A stretch of 64,000 nucleotides of DNA from Ferruginibacter sp. (GCA_019638575.1 JAHBTN010000005.1:1-64000); one strand, 5' to 3'. Counted from the first letter of the stretch, positions 17,243 through 25,742 are shown. Numbers and translations: made by a program. The notes: generated from the letters alone by a model not told the origin.

Positions 17243-17785
17243 ATGGAAAGAAGAATTTATAACCCCATTCAAAAAGACTATGTAAATTTTATAAAAACAT
17301 CAACTGATACTAATGGTGCATACACTTTAGTGGAAGTGGAGTTGGCAGATGGCGGCGGCGTGGGGCTTCACTATCATAAAACCTACAGCGAAAAGTTTGA
17401 ATGCATGGAAGGTGAAGTGCAGGTGCAACTTGATAAAAAGATTACTACTTTAAGTGTGGGACAAACGGCTACGGCCGAAAAAATGGTTAACCATCTTTTC
17501 AGGAACAGGAGCGGTAAACCCTGTAAATTTAAAGTGGAGATAAGGCCTGCAAGCCGTGGATTTGAGCAATCATTACAAATAGGTTATGGACTTGCTAGCG
17601 ACGGCCTGTGTTATAAAAACGGGTTTCCTAAAGATAAATTAGCATTGGCCTGGCTGTTTGATGTAAGCGAAAGTAACCTGCCCGGATGGAGAAGTATTTT
17701 TGAATTTATTTTACGTCGCCAGGCAAAGAAAGCCCGTAAAAAAGGGATTAATAAAAAATTAATTGAAAGGTATTGTAAATTTTAA
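17243..17785 (+). CDS. Cupin-domain protein
   Basis: 180 aa. The first cupin motif is visible as Gly-Leu-His-Tyr-His-Lys-Thr-Tyr-Ser-Glu-Lys-Phe-Glu (about 38-50), with two His and a Glu as metal ligands, followed by a second strand set with His83. The C-terminal 70 residues are basic (RRQAKKARKKG). A mononuclear cupin enzyme or ligand-binding protein is likely. No pathway can be assigned from the neighbours. Confidence 0.75.
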   Translation: MERRIYNPIQKDYVNFIKTSTDTNGAYTLVEVELADGGGVGLHYHKTYSEKFECMEGEVQVQLDKKITTLSVGQTATAEKMVNHLFRNRSGKPCKFKVEIRPASRGFEQSLQIGYGLASDGLCYKNGFPKDKLALAWLFDVSESNLPGWRSIFEFILRRQAKKARKKGINKKLIERYCKF

Positions 17786-17819
17786 ATGTTGTCTTAACCT
17801 TCAACTTTTATCTCACTTG

Positions 17820-18293
17820 TTATTTCAATAATTTTAAATCGGGCTGTGCATATTTATATACTTTAAAATAAATGGTTGTTTTGGTTTGATAAACTCCTTC
17901 TATTTTTGAAAGCTCGTTTACAAACTGCACCAGGTGATCGTTATCCCTGCACATCACATCCACTTCAAGGTCATAATCGCCCGATGTCATTGCTAAAAAA
18001 CTAACTTCAGAAAGCTTTGCAATTTTTTGTGCAACTTTTTCTTTTAATGTTGCCGGCCTTACATACACTGCAATATGTGCATACGACCTGAAACCAACTT
18101 TCTCGGGGTCTACACGGCCAATGATATTTACCGTGCCGTCTTCAATCATCTTATTAAAACGGGTACGAATGGTACCAATGGATACTTTCAGTTTTTCTGC
18201 AATCACCGTAAACGACATACGGCCATCCTGCTGTAAATAACTGAGGATGGCAAAATCTAGTTCGTCTAAAATGATGGGACTGGTTTTATCCAT
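17820..18293 (-). CDS. Lrp/AsnC-family transcriptional regulator
   Basis: 157 aa. An N-terminal winged helix-turn-helix (about residues 10-60, with LDELDFAILSYLQQDGR and SIGTIRTRFNKM) is followed by a RAM/AsnC ligand-binding domain (about 70-150, GDYDLEVDV). It is divergent from the pyrimidine degradation operon and separated by 111 bp, the typical place for a local regulator. The effector is unknown; beta-alanine, a pyrimidine or another amino acid are plausible. The shared gap contains a 9-bp inverted repeat. Confidence 0.93.
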   Translation of the reverse strand: MDKTSPIILDELDFAILSYLQQDGRMSFTVIAEKLKVSIGTIRTRFNKMIEDGTVNIIGRVDPEKVGFRSYAHIAVYVRPATLKEKVAQKIAKLSEVSFLAMTSGDYDLEVDVMCRDNDHLVQFVNELSKIEGVYQTKTTIYFKVYKYAQPDLKLLK

Positions 18294-18317
18294 AAAGACA
18301 AATATCTAACTAAAAAA

Positions 18318-18360
18318 TAAAAATATAGCAATAATTTTTTTATTAACTGAAATATTTTTA
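18318..18360. promoter_or_regulatory. Possible operator in the divergent lrp / pyrimidine-operon gap
   Basis: TAAAAATAT (18318-18326) and ATATTTTTA (18352-18360) form a perfect 9-bp inverted repeat with a 25-nt spacer between the two divergent start codons. AT-rich inverted repeats are typical of Lrp-type sites, but in AT-rich DNA this can arise by chance. Confidence 0.35.
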
Positions 18361-18404
18361 ATTTACTTACTTATTTCTGCAAAAATTTTAGTTTAATAAT
18401 AATT

Positions 18405-19862
18405 ATGAAATACAAAGCAATTCAAAACTTTATTAACGGCCGGTTTGTAAATGCCGGTACCGATAAAACAATGGATGTTATTTCTCCTATCGACGGAAAT
18501 CTTTTATCTACTGTTCCTATGTCGTCAAACGCTGATTTAGACAAAGCTGTAAAAGCAGCACAGGCTGCATTTCCGGCATGGAGCAAAACACCCATCAAAG
18601 AACGGGTGCAGGTTTTTTTTAAGTATAAAACATTACTTGAAAAACACTTAAAAGAACTTGCTGAATTGTGTAGTGAAGAAAATGGAAAAACATACGGTGA
18701 ATCGGTAGCTGAAATTGAAAAATGTGTTGAGCTTACTGAGTTTGCTACATCATTACCTCAATTAATTACAGGCGAAATACTTGAAGTAAGCAGGGGTGTT
18801 GAATGCCGTACCGAACATGCACCGCTTGGCGTGGTTGCGTCTATTGTGCCATTTAATTTCCCGAGCATGGTTCCTAACTGGACTATTCCTAATGCAATTG
18901 CTTTAGGAAATTGTATGATTATGAAACCGTCAGAAAAAGTGCCATTGAGCTGTGGCAAACTTGCAGAGTTGCTGAAAGAAGCCGGGTTGCCGGATGGTGT
19001 TTTTAATATTGTTCATGGCGATGTGGAGATTGTTGAAGCTATCTGCGATCATCCAAATATTGAAGCCGTGTCTTTTGTAGGTTCTACAAAAGTTGCAAAA
19101 ATTGTTTATAAGCGTGCCACATCAAACTATAAACGATGCCTTGCATTAGGTGGCGCAAAAAATCATTTAATGGTTTTGCCCGATGCAATACCGGCTATGA
19201 CGGCACAAAATGTGGCAGCAAGCATGAGCGGATGTGCAGGGCAGCGTTGCATGGCTGCATCGGCTATGATTGGTGTGGGCAATGTAGATGCCATTATTGA
19301 TAAGATTTGTGAAGAAGCAAGAAAGATAATCCCCGGCGAAAATTTAGGGGCCGTTATCAATAAAGAAAGTAAAGACCGTATTGAACGTTATATCAGCGAA
19401 GCAGAAAAAGATGGTGCAAAAATTTTAGTGGATGGCAGGAATACAAAAGTAAAAGGGAAAGAAAATGGTACGTATGTGGGCCCCACGGTGATTGATTTTG
19501 TAAAGCCCGAAATGAGTGTGGCAAGAGAAGAAATTTTTGGCCCGGTGATTTCCATCATGCGTACCAAAACGGTAGATGAAGCATTGGCGATTGAAAATGC
19601 AAACCCTTATGGAAATGCTGCAAGTGTGTTTACACAAAATGGTGGTATGGCACGTTATATCATAGATCATGCAAGCGCCGGTATGATTGGTGTGAATGTG
19701 GGTGTGCCGGTGCCACGGGAGCCTTTCAGCTTTGGAGGATGGAACGAAAGTAAATTTGGTGTAGGCGATATCACGGGAAAGAGTTCGATAGAATTTTGGA
19801 CAAAGTTGAAAAAAAGTACAACCAAGTGGAATGCCGAAGCCGGCATAAACTGGATGAGTTAA
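18405..19862 (+). CDS. mmsA: CoA-acylating methylmalonate/malonate-semialdehyde dehydrogenase
   Basis: 485 aa. Aldehyde dehydrogenase superfamily. The catalytic cysteine is C282 in Gly-Gln-Arg-Cys-Met-Ala. The subgroup markers are the RGVECRTEHAPLGVV segment (about 130-144) and lack of the usual glutamate general base, as expected for CoA-dependent members. In this operon it would convert malonate semialdehyde (from beta-alanine) to acetyl-CoA, or methylmalonate semialdehyde (from the thymine branch) to propionyl-CoA. First gene of the operon; the aminotransferase gene begins 33 nt downstream. Confidence 0.94.
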   Translation: MKYKAIQNFINGRFVNAGTDKTMDVISPIDGNLLSTVPMSSNADLDKAVKAAQAAFPAWSKTPIKERVQVFFKYKTLLEKHLKELAELCSEENGKTYGESVAEIEKCVELTEFATSLPQLITGEILEVSRGVECRTEHAPLGVVASIVPFNFPSMVPNWTIPNAIALGNCMIMKPSEKVPLSCGKLAELLKEAGLPDGVFNIVHGDVEIVEAICDHPNIEAVSFVGSTKVAKIVYKRATSNYKRCLALGGAKNHLMVLPDAIPAMTAQNVAASMSGCAGQRCMAASAMIGVGNVDAIIDKICEEARKIIPGENLGAVINKESKDRIERYISEAEKDGAKILVDGRNTKVKGKENGTYVGPTVIDFVKPEMSVAREEIFGPVISIMRTKTVDEALAIENANPYGNAASVFTQNGGMARYIIDHASAGMIGVNVGVPVPREPFSFGGWNESKFGVGDITGKSSIEFWTKLKKSTTKWNAEAGINWMS

Positions 19863-19895
19863 AAAAAGTAAAATAGAATTTCAAAACTTATAATT

Positions 19896-21242
19896 ATGTC
19901 AACCATAAAAGAAATTTCAGAATCACAGGAGATAATAAAGAATAACCAGGACTATACTTTGTTTAGCTGGAGCAAACAAAAAGGCGCAACACCCATTGCC
20001 GTAAAACATGCACAGGGCGTGTACCTGTACGATTACAACGATAAAAGAATTTTAGATTTTTCATCGGGATTGATGAATGTAAACATAGGCCATGGCGACC
20101 AAAGGATTACAGATGCAGTGGTTAAGCAAATGCAGGAAGTGGCGTACGTTACACCAAGCTGTGTTACCAAAGTACGTGGTGAGTTGGGTAAAAAACTGGC
20201 CGAAATTTGCCCCGGTGATTTAAACAAAGCTTTTTTTACATTATGTGGCGCTACTTCTATTGAAAATGCAATTAAGCTTGCAAGGCTTTATACCGGCCGG
20301 CATAAAATTATTACCCGTTATCAATCTTATCATGGTTCTACCATGGGAGCTATTTCTGCAAGTGGCGATCCCCGCCGGTTACCGGTAGATGCTCAACAAT
20401 CGCCCAATTTTGTTCATTTTGATCTTCCGTATTTATACCGTTGGGAATACGGTGAAGAAAATTTATTGAAAGAATCGGTAGCACAATTAGAAAGAATAAT
20501 TGCTTATGAAGGCCCCGGCAGCATTGCTGCTATTTTGCTGGAAGGTGAGTCGGGTTCATCGGGTTGTTTACAATACCCAAAAGGATTTTTAAAAGCTGTA
20601 AGAGAAATTTGTAACCGCCATGGCATATTATTGATAATGGATGAAGTGATGAGTGGCTTTGGACGCACCGGTAAATGGTTTGGTTTTCAAAACCACGATA
20701 TTGTTCCTGATATGATTTGCATGGCCAAAGGATTAACCTGTGGTTATCTTCCTTTTGGTTGTTTGATGGTGTCGGATAAAATTGCTTCAAAATACGATGA
20801 TACTGTGTTGTCAATTGGTTTAACATATTCGGCACACCCGGTTAGTTGTGCCGCCGCTTTAGCAACTATAAATATTTATGAAGAAGATGGTTTAATTGAA
20901 AACACTGTTGCCATGGGAAAATATATGGAACAGCAAGCAGCCGAAATGATGAAGAAGCATCCATCAATTGGAAATTTTAGAAACACCGGATTATTAGGTT
21001 GTTTTGAGTTGGTAAAAAATCGTACCACTAAAGAACCAATGGCGCCTTTTAATGCAAAACCTGATGAAATGGAAGTAATGAATAAGGTGGCTGCTAAATT
21101 AAAAGAACTGGGGCTTTATACTTTTGTAAGATGGAGTTATGTATTTGTAGCGCCACCGCTTTGTATCAACAAGGAACAAATTGATGAAGGGCTTGCCATT
21201 ATCAGCGAAGCAATTAAAATTGCAGATGAGTATGTGGAGTGA
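19896..21242 (+). CDS. Class III (omega) aminotransferase, probably acting on beta-alanine
   Basis: 448 aa. PLP fold-type I enzyme. The Schiff-base lysine is K278 in Met-Ala-Lys-Gly-Leu-Thr, and D249 in LLIMDEVMSGFGRTG contacts the pyridine nitrogen. The family includes beta-alanine:pyruvate, taurine and 4-aminobutyrate transaminases. The position between mmsA and the pyrimidine genes supports beta-alanine or 3-aminoisobutyrate as amino donor, yielding the semialdehyde used by the upstream dehydrogenase. It is followed by a 188-bp block of heptamer repeats. Confidence 0.9.
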   Translation: MSTIKEISESQEIIKNNQDYTLFSWSKQKGATPIAVKHAQGVYLYDYNDKRILDFSSGLMNVNIGHGDQRITDAVVKQMQEVAYVTPSCVTKVRGELGKKLAEICPGDLNKAFFTLCGATSIENAIKLARLYTGRHKIITRYQSYHGSTMGAISASGDPRRLPVDAQQSPNFVHFDLPYLYRWEYGEENLLKESVAQLERIIAYEGPGSIAAILLEGESGSSGCLQYPKGFLKAVREICNRHGILLIMDEVMSGFGRTGKWFGFQNHDIVPDMICMAKGLTCGYLPFGCLMVSDKIASKYDDTVLSIGLTYSAHPVSCAAALATINIYEEDGLIENTVAMGKYMEQQAAEMMKKHPSIGNFRNTGLLGCFELVKNRTTKEPMAPFNAKPDEMEVMNKVAAKLKELGLYTFVRWSYVFVAPPLCINKEQIDEGLAIISEAIKIADEYVE

Positions 21243-21249
21243 GGGGTTG

Positions 21250-21319
21250 GTAGTAGGTAGTAAGTAGCAAGTAGTAAGTAGTAAGTAGCAAGTAGTAGGT
21301 AGCATGTAGTAAGTAGCAA
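21250..21319. repeat. Heptamer array GTAG(T/C)AN x10
   Basis: Ten unbroken 7-bp units in the order GTAGTAG, GTAGTAA, GTAGCAA, GTAGTAA, GTAGTAA, GTAGCAA, GTAGTAG, GTAGCAT, GTAGTAA, GTAGCAA. The strand has only two kinds of C-containing word and is otherwise C-free. It begins 8 nt after the aminotransferase stop. Confidence 0.9.
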
Positions 21320-21335
21320 GATGAAGACTGTAGTG

Positions 21336-21429
21336 AAAAGTCAAAAATCAAAAATCAAAAGTCAAAATTTACTATTCACCATTCAGCATTCAAAATTCAT
21401 AATTCATAATTCAAAATTCATAATTCAAA
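21336..21429. repeat. Heptamer arrays AAAA(A/G)TC x5 and ATTCANN x8 ending at a start codon
   Basis: Five AAAANTC-type heptamers (21336-21370) and, after 3 nt, eight units of ATTCACC, ATTCAGC, ATTCAAA and ATTCATA (21374-21429). The block is almost G-free on the plus strand and ends one base before the ATG of the transporter gene. Confidence 0.9.
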
Positions 21430-21430
21430 A

Positions 21431-22894
21431 ATGCCAGATACCAACACTTCTCTTTACAATGAAGATCTTGCACCAATTGAACAAAGCAAGCGCTCCTGGG
21501 GAACATGGAACTATGCAGCATTATGGATAAGCATGAGCCTTTGTATTCCTACTTACATGCTGGCTAGTTCGTTGATAGAGGGTGGTATGAACTGGTGGCA
21601 ATCTATCTTAACCATATTCATTGGCAACACTGTTGTTTTAATTCCGATGATATTGAACGGGCATGCCGGTGCAAAATATGGTATCCCTTTTCCTGTTTTT
21701 GCAAGGGCAAGTTTTGGCACCCGTGGCGCAAATATTCCTGCCATTTTACGGGCTATTGTAGCATGCGGATGGTTTGGTATTCAAACATGGATTGGCGGTT
21801 TCTCTATTTATCAAATGATGAAACTTTGGTTTCCTTCACTTGCAACAATGCCACAAATTTTTCCGGCATCGTTTGGTTTGGAAACCGGGCCTGCCATTTG
21901 TTTTTTTCTTTTTTGGCTGCTCAATATGTGGGTGGTTTATCTTGGTGTAGAAAGCATCAGGAAATTACTTGTATTTAAAGCTTTCTTTTTACCACTTGCA
22001 GCTTTGGCGTTGTTAATATGGGCAATTAATGCAGGCCACGGCCTGGGACCAATTTTATCGCAACCATCAAAATTACAAGGGCCGGCATTTTGGTCTTTCT
22101 TTTTTCCTGCACTTACAGGCATGGTTGGTTTTTGGGCAACACTTTCTTTAAACATTCCAGATTTTACACGGTATGCTAAAAGCCAAAAAGCACAAATAAA
22201 CGGGCAAATAATCGGACTTCCGCCATCCATGACATTGTTTGCTTTTATTGGTGTAGTGGTAACATCTGCCACATTTATTATTTATGGCGAAACCATTTGG
22301 GACCCGGTTGTACTTGCCGGTAAATTTCAAAATAAATTATTGGTAAGTATTGCTATGATTGCTGTTGCTATATCTACGTTGGCAACCAATATTGCAGCCA
22401 ATATTGTTAGTCCTGCAAATGATTTTGCCAATCTATCTCCAAAAAAAATAAATTTCAGAACCGGAGGATTAATAACCGGTATATTAGGCATTTTAATTTT
22501 TCCATGGAAACTGATAGCTGATCCTAACGGTTATATTTTTACATGGCTCATTGCTTATTCAAGTTTATTGGGGCCTATTGGCGGCATTATGATTGCCGAT
22601 TATTATTTTATAAGAAAACAATTGCTGCATGTTGATGATTTATATAAACACAACGGGCAGTATGCATTTGTAAACGGATTTAATTCATCAGCCATCATTG
22701 CATTGCTGGCAGGTGTTATACCAAATATCCCGGGGTTTTTATTACAGGTTAAACTGGTTTCACCTACAGCTTTTCCATCATGGATATCGGGGCTATATAA
22801 TTATGCATGGTTTGTTGGTTTTATTGTTAGTGGCATTGTATATATATGGCTGATGAGGAATTATAAAAGAGAAATTGTAAATTTAGAGAAATAG
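21431..22894 (+). CDS. NCS1-family nucleobase:cation symporter
   Basis: 487 aa, about 12 hydrophobic segments. The N-terminal region (Trp-Gly-Thr-Trp-Asn-Tyr, then ASLIEGGMNWWQ and GKxGIPFPVFARASFG-like motif) is characteristic of the NCS1 family (uracil, allantoin, cytosine, hydantoin transporters). Given the downstream PreTA and dihydropyrimidinase genes, uracil, thymine or dihydropyrimidine uptake is the likely role at the inner membrane. The start follows a heptamer array directly, with no Shine-Dalgarno site. Confidence 0.92.
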   Translation: MPDTNTSLYNEDLAPIEQSKRSWGTWNYAALWISMSLCIPTYMLASSLIEGGMNWWQSILTIFIGNTVVLIPMILNGHAGAKYGIPFPVFARASFGTRGANIPAILRAIVACGWFGIQTWIGGFSIYQMMKLWFPSLATMPQIFPASFGLETGPAICFFLFWLLNMWVVYLGVESIRKLLVFKAFFLPLAALALLIWAINAGHGLGPILSQPSKLQGPAFWSFFFPALTGMVGFWATLSLNIPDFTRYAKSQKAQINGQIIGLPPSMTLFAFIGVVVTSATFIIYGETIWDPVVLAGKFQNKLLVSIAMIAVAISTLATNIAANIVSPANDFANLSPKKINFRTGGLITGILGILIFPWKLIADPNGYIFTWLIAYSSLLGPIGGIMIADYYFIRKQLLHVDDLYKHNGQYAFVNGFNSSAIIALLAGVIPNIPGFLLQVKLVSPTAFPSWISGLYNYAWFVGFIVSGIVYIWLMRNYKREIVNLEK

Positions 22895-22906
22895 AAATTG
22901 AAGACC

Positions 22907-24289
22907 ATGTCTATATTGATTAAGAATGCAAATATTGTTGGCGCTGCAGAAAATTATACAGGCGATATTTTTATACAAGGCGAAAGCATTGCTGTAATTG
23001 GTAAAAACCTGGATATACAGGCCGATAAAGTAATTGATGCAACAGGCCTGCTTGCATTCCCCGGTTGTATTGATCCGCATGTGCATCTCGAGATGCCTTT
23101 TATGGGTACATTCAGCAGCGATAATTATGAAACGGGCACCCGTGCTGCACTGTATGGCGGTACTACAACTGTTATTGATTTTATTTTACAATCGCAGGGC
23201 CATTCTTTATACGATGCTTATAAAGCATGGAGTGGCAGGGCCAATGGAAATGCTGTAGGCGATTATAGTTTTCACATGGCTGTTACCGATTTTAATGAAA
23301 ACACCTGCAAAGAAATTGTTGATCTTATTGAAAAAGAAGGCATCACTTCGTTTAAAATGTTTATGGCTTACAAAGGCGCATTGATGATTGATGATAAGCA
23401 AATGGTGGGCCTGATGAACGAAGTAAAAAAACGTGGCGGCATGGTTACAGTACATGCCACCAATGGTGATATGATTGATTTCCTGGTTGCAAAAAATTTA
23501 AGCGAAGGAAATACAGCTCCTTTGTATCATTATTTATCTCAACCCGAAATTACAGAGGCCGAGGCATCAGAAAGGTTTGCATCAATTGCAGGTTACACCG
23601 GATGCCCCGGTTATATTGTACACATGACCTGCGAAGGCGCTTTACATGCAGTGCGTGAAAACAACAGGCTAAATCAAAAAGTTTTTGCAGAAACCTGTAT
23701 TCAGTATTTGTTGTTAGATGCTTCGCTTTACGAAAAAGATTTTGATGGCGCCAAATGGGTGATGAGTCCACCATTGCGGGAGAAGAAAGACCAGGAAGCT
23801 TTGTGGGCAGGCATTAATCAGGGATTAGTGCAAGTAGTTGCTACCGATCATTGCCCTTTTAAATGGGAACAAAAACTTTTGGGTAAAGATAATTTTTCAA
23901 AAATACCCAACGGCCATCCTGCCATTGAGCATAGGGTAGAACTGTTATACAGCGAAGGAGTAAGAAAAGGAAGAATTACGATGAATAAATTTGTTGAAGT
24001 ACTTTCTACAAATCCGGCAAAAATATTCGGCATGTTTCCACAAAAAGGTTGTATTGCCCCAGGCAGCGATGCAGATATTGTGTTGTTTGATCCTAATAAG
24101 GAACATACCATCAGTGCAGCTACGCATCACATGAATACTGATTACTCTGCTTACGAAGGCTGGCAACTGACAGGTAAAACAAAAACGGTTTTATTAAGAG
24201 GCAAGGTTGTAATTGAAGATGGAAACTGTTTAGCAGAGAAAGGAAATGGGAAGTTTATTAAAAGAAGTAAGGTTTCACAATTAATTTAG
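22907..24289 (+). CDS. hydA: Dihydropyrimidinase (hydantoinase)
   Basis: 460 aa from ATG 22907; an upstream TTG at 22898 is unlikely. Amidohydrolase with a binuclear metal centre: H58 and H60 in Asp-Pro-His-Val-His-Leu, carboxylated lysine K150 in Phe-Lys-Met-Phe-Met-Ala-Tyr-Lys, further His ligands in VHATNG and MTCEGA regions, and Asp in VATDHCPF. It opens dihydrouracil or dihydrothymine to N-carbamoyl-beta-alanine or N-carbamoyl-beta-aminoisobutyrate. Lies 12 nt after the transporter gene. Confidence 0.95.
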   Translation: MSILIKNANIVGAAENYTGDIFIQGESIAVIGKNLDIQADKVIDATGLLAFPGCIDPHVHLEMPFMGTFSSDNYETGTRAALYGGTTTVIDFILQSQGHSLYDAYKAWSGRANGNAVGDYSFHMAVTDFNENTCKEIVDLIEKEGITSFKMFMAYKGALMIDDKQMVGLMNEVKKRGGMVTVHATNGDMIDFLVAKNLSEGNTAPLYHYLSQPEITEAEASERFASIAGYTGCPGYIVHMTCEGALHAVRENNRLNQKVFAETCIQYLLLDASLYEKDFDGAKWVMSPPLREKKDQEALWAGINQGLVQVVATDHCPFKWEQKLLGKDNFSKIPNGHPAIEHRVELLYSEGVRKGRITMNKFVEVLSTNPAKIFGMFPQKGCIAPGSDADIVLFDPNKEHTISAATHHMNTDYSAYEGWQLTGKTKTVLLRGKVVIEDGNCLAEKGNGKFIKRSKVSQLI

Positions 24290-24295
24290 AATGTA

Positions 24296-24313
24296 GAATT
24301 ATGAATTATGAAT
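24296..24313. repeat. Left inverted repeat of the four-helix-bundle cassette
   Basis: GAATTATGAATTATGAAT is the exact reverse complement of 24787-24804. It is made of the TATGAAT heptamer and includes the ATG (24308) of the four-helix-bundle gene. Confidence 0.85.
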
Positions 24314-24682
24314 GAAGGCAAAGACAATATTATAGTTAAGAAATCATATTCTTTTGCATTGGATATAATAGGCTTGTATAAAACATTGGTAGAAAACAAA
24401 AAAGAATTTGTGCTATCGAAACAAATGTTAAGAAGCGGCACTTCAATAGGCGCTAATATACACGAAGCTGTTGCAAGTGAATCGAAGAAAGACTTTATTC
24501 ATAAGTTAGGCATTGCTGGTAAAGAAGTGCGGGAAACAGGTTACTGGCTTAATCTTTTAAAGGATAGTGATTATATTACTAAAGAAAATTTTATACAATT
24601 GAACAAAGACTGTGAAGAACTTGCTCGGATATTAAACAGTATCATACTTACTACTAAAGAGAGGTATTTTAAAGCTGTATAA
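24308..24682 (+). CDS. Four-helix-bundle protein (23S rRNA intervening-sequence protein family)
   Basis: 124 aa. The family signature is Met-Leu-Arg-Ser-Gly-Thr-Ser-Ile-Gly-Ala-Asn (about 41-51) followed by amphipathic helices and the E..ETxYWLxLL segment. In some bacteria this protein is encoded inside insertions in 23S rRNA genes; related bundles occur with retroelements. Here it stands alone between hydA and the beta-ureidopropionase gene, with no link to pyrimidine chemistry, and is flanked by an 18-bp perfect inverted repeat made of heptamers. The start codon itself is inside the left repeat, so it looks like an inserted cassette. Function unknown. Confidence 0.85.
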   Translation: MNEGKDNIIVKKSYSFALDIIGLYKTLVENKKEFVLSKQMLRSGTSIGANIHEAVASESKKDFIHKLGIAGKEVRETGYWLNLLKDSDYITKENFIQLNKDCEELARILNSIILTTKERYFKAV

Positions 24683-24737
24683 TTAATTCAAAAATCAAAT
24701 CAAAAACAAAAATCAAAGTCAAAAATAAAAAATTATA

Positions 24738-24807
24738 ATTCAACATCCAACATTCAAAATTCAACATTTAACATTCAACATTCATAATTCATAATTCATA
24801 ATTCAAA
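24738..24807. repeat. Heptamer array ATTCANN x10, right boundary of the cassette
   Basis: Ten units (ATTCAAC, ATCCAAC, ATTCAAA, ATTCAAC, ATTTAAC, ATTCAAC, ATTCATA x3, ATTCAAA) end 3 nt before ATG 24811. The preceding 24684-24737 holds looser TCAAAAA words. The stretch is almost G-free on the plus strand. Positions 24787-24804 form the right inverted repeat. Confidence 0.9.
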
Positions 24808-24810
24808 CAA

Positions 24811-25677
24811 ATGCCACGTATCATCAAATCAGGATTAATACAAATGAGCCTGCCAAAAACAGAAGGCGAAGGAACCATACCGGAAATTGTAAATGCTATG
24901 GTGCAGAAACATATTCCGTATATTGAAGAAGCCGGTAAAAAAGGTGTGCAGATACTTTGCCTGCAGGAAATTTTTAATACACCTTATTTCTGCCCGGGAC
25001 AGGATAAAGCCTGGTACGAAAGTGCAGAGTCGGTTCCAGGCCCTACAACAGAGCTGATGGCAACCTATGCAAAAAAATACAACATGGTCATCATTGTTCC
25101 TATTTATGAAAAAGAACAGGCCGGTGTGTTGTATAATACAGCCGCAGTGATTGATGCCGATGGAACTTATCTTGGCAAGTACAGGAAAAATCATATTCCA
25201 CATACAAGCGGTTTCTGGGAAAAATTTTTCTTTAAGCCGGGCAATCTTGGTTACCCGGTTTTTCAAACTAAGTATGCCAAAGTGGGTGTGTACATCTGCT
25301 ACGACCGCCATTTTCCTGATGGTGCAAGATGCCTTGGTTTAAATGGCGCCGAGATTGTTTACAACCCATCGGCAACGGTGGCAGGCTTATCACAATATTT
25401 ATGGAAGTTAGAACAACCTGCACATGCCGCTGCCAACGGGTATTTTATGGGTTGCATCAACAGGGTGGGAGTAGAAAGGCCCTGGAACCTGGGCAAGTTT
25501 TACGGCAGCAGTTATTTTGTTGACCCACGTGGACAAATTTTTGCACAGGCAAGCGAAGACAAAGATGAATTGTTGGTTGCAGAATTTGATTTGGATATGA
25601 TTGAAGAAGTTAGAAGCATCTGGCAATTCTTCAGAGACAGGAGGCCGGAAACCTATGGCAAACTGGTAGAACTTTAA
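24811..25677 (+). CDS. Beta-ureidopropionase / N-carbamoyl amidohydrolase (nitrilase superfamily)
   Basis: 288 aa. The catalytic triad is visible: E53 (Cys-Leu-Gln-Glu-Ile-Phe), K126 (Tyr-Arg-Lys-Asn-His-Ile-Pro) and C163 (Val-Tyr-Ile-Cys-Tyr-Asp-Arg-His-Phe-Pro). The family includes beta-ureidopropionase and N-carbamoylputrescine amidase; the neighbours favour hydrolysis of N-carbamoyl-beta-alanine to beta-alanine, CO2 and NH3. The length is close to the N-carbamoylputrescine amidase type, so the substrate is assigned by context. Followed by a 13-bp hairpin of heptamer words. Confidence 0.9.
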   Translation: MPRIIKSGLIQMSLPKTEGEGTIPEIVNAMVQKHIPYIEEAGKKGVQILCLQEIFNTPYFCPGQDKAWYESAESVPGPTTELMATYAKKYNMVIIVPIYEKEQAGVLYNTAAVIDADGTYLGKYRKNHIPHTSGFWEKFFFKPGNLGYPVFQTKYAKVGVYICYDRHFPDGARCLGLNGAEIVYNPSATVAGLSQYLWKLEQPAHAAANGYFMGCINRVGVERPWNLGKFYGSSYFVDPRGQIFAQASEDKDELLVAEFDLDMIEEVRSIWQFFRDRRPETYGKLVEL

Positions 25678-25681
25678 AGAT

Positions 25682-25742
25682 GAATACTGAATTATGAATG
25701 TAAAAACATTCAACATTCATAATTCAAAATTCCAAATTGAAA
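25682..25742. repeat. Paired heptamer blocks forming a 13-bp hairpin before preT
   Basis: GAATACT, GAATTAT, GAATGTA (25682-25702) are followed after 5 nt by ATTCAAC, ATTCATA, ATTCAAA, ATTCCAA, ATTGAAA (25708-25742). Positions 25689-25701 and 25713-25725 are perfectly complementary over 13 bp with an 11-nt loop. The block ends 3 nt before ATG 25746. No T-run follows, so it is not a terminator. Confidence 0.88.
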
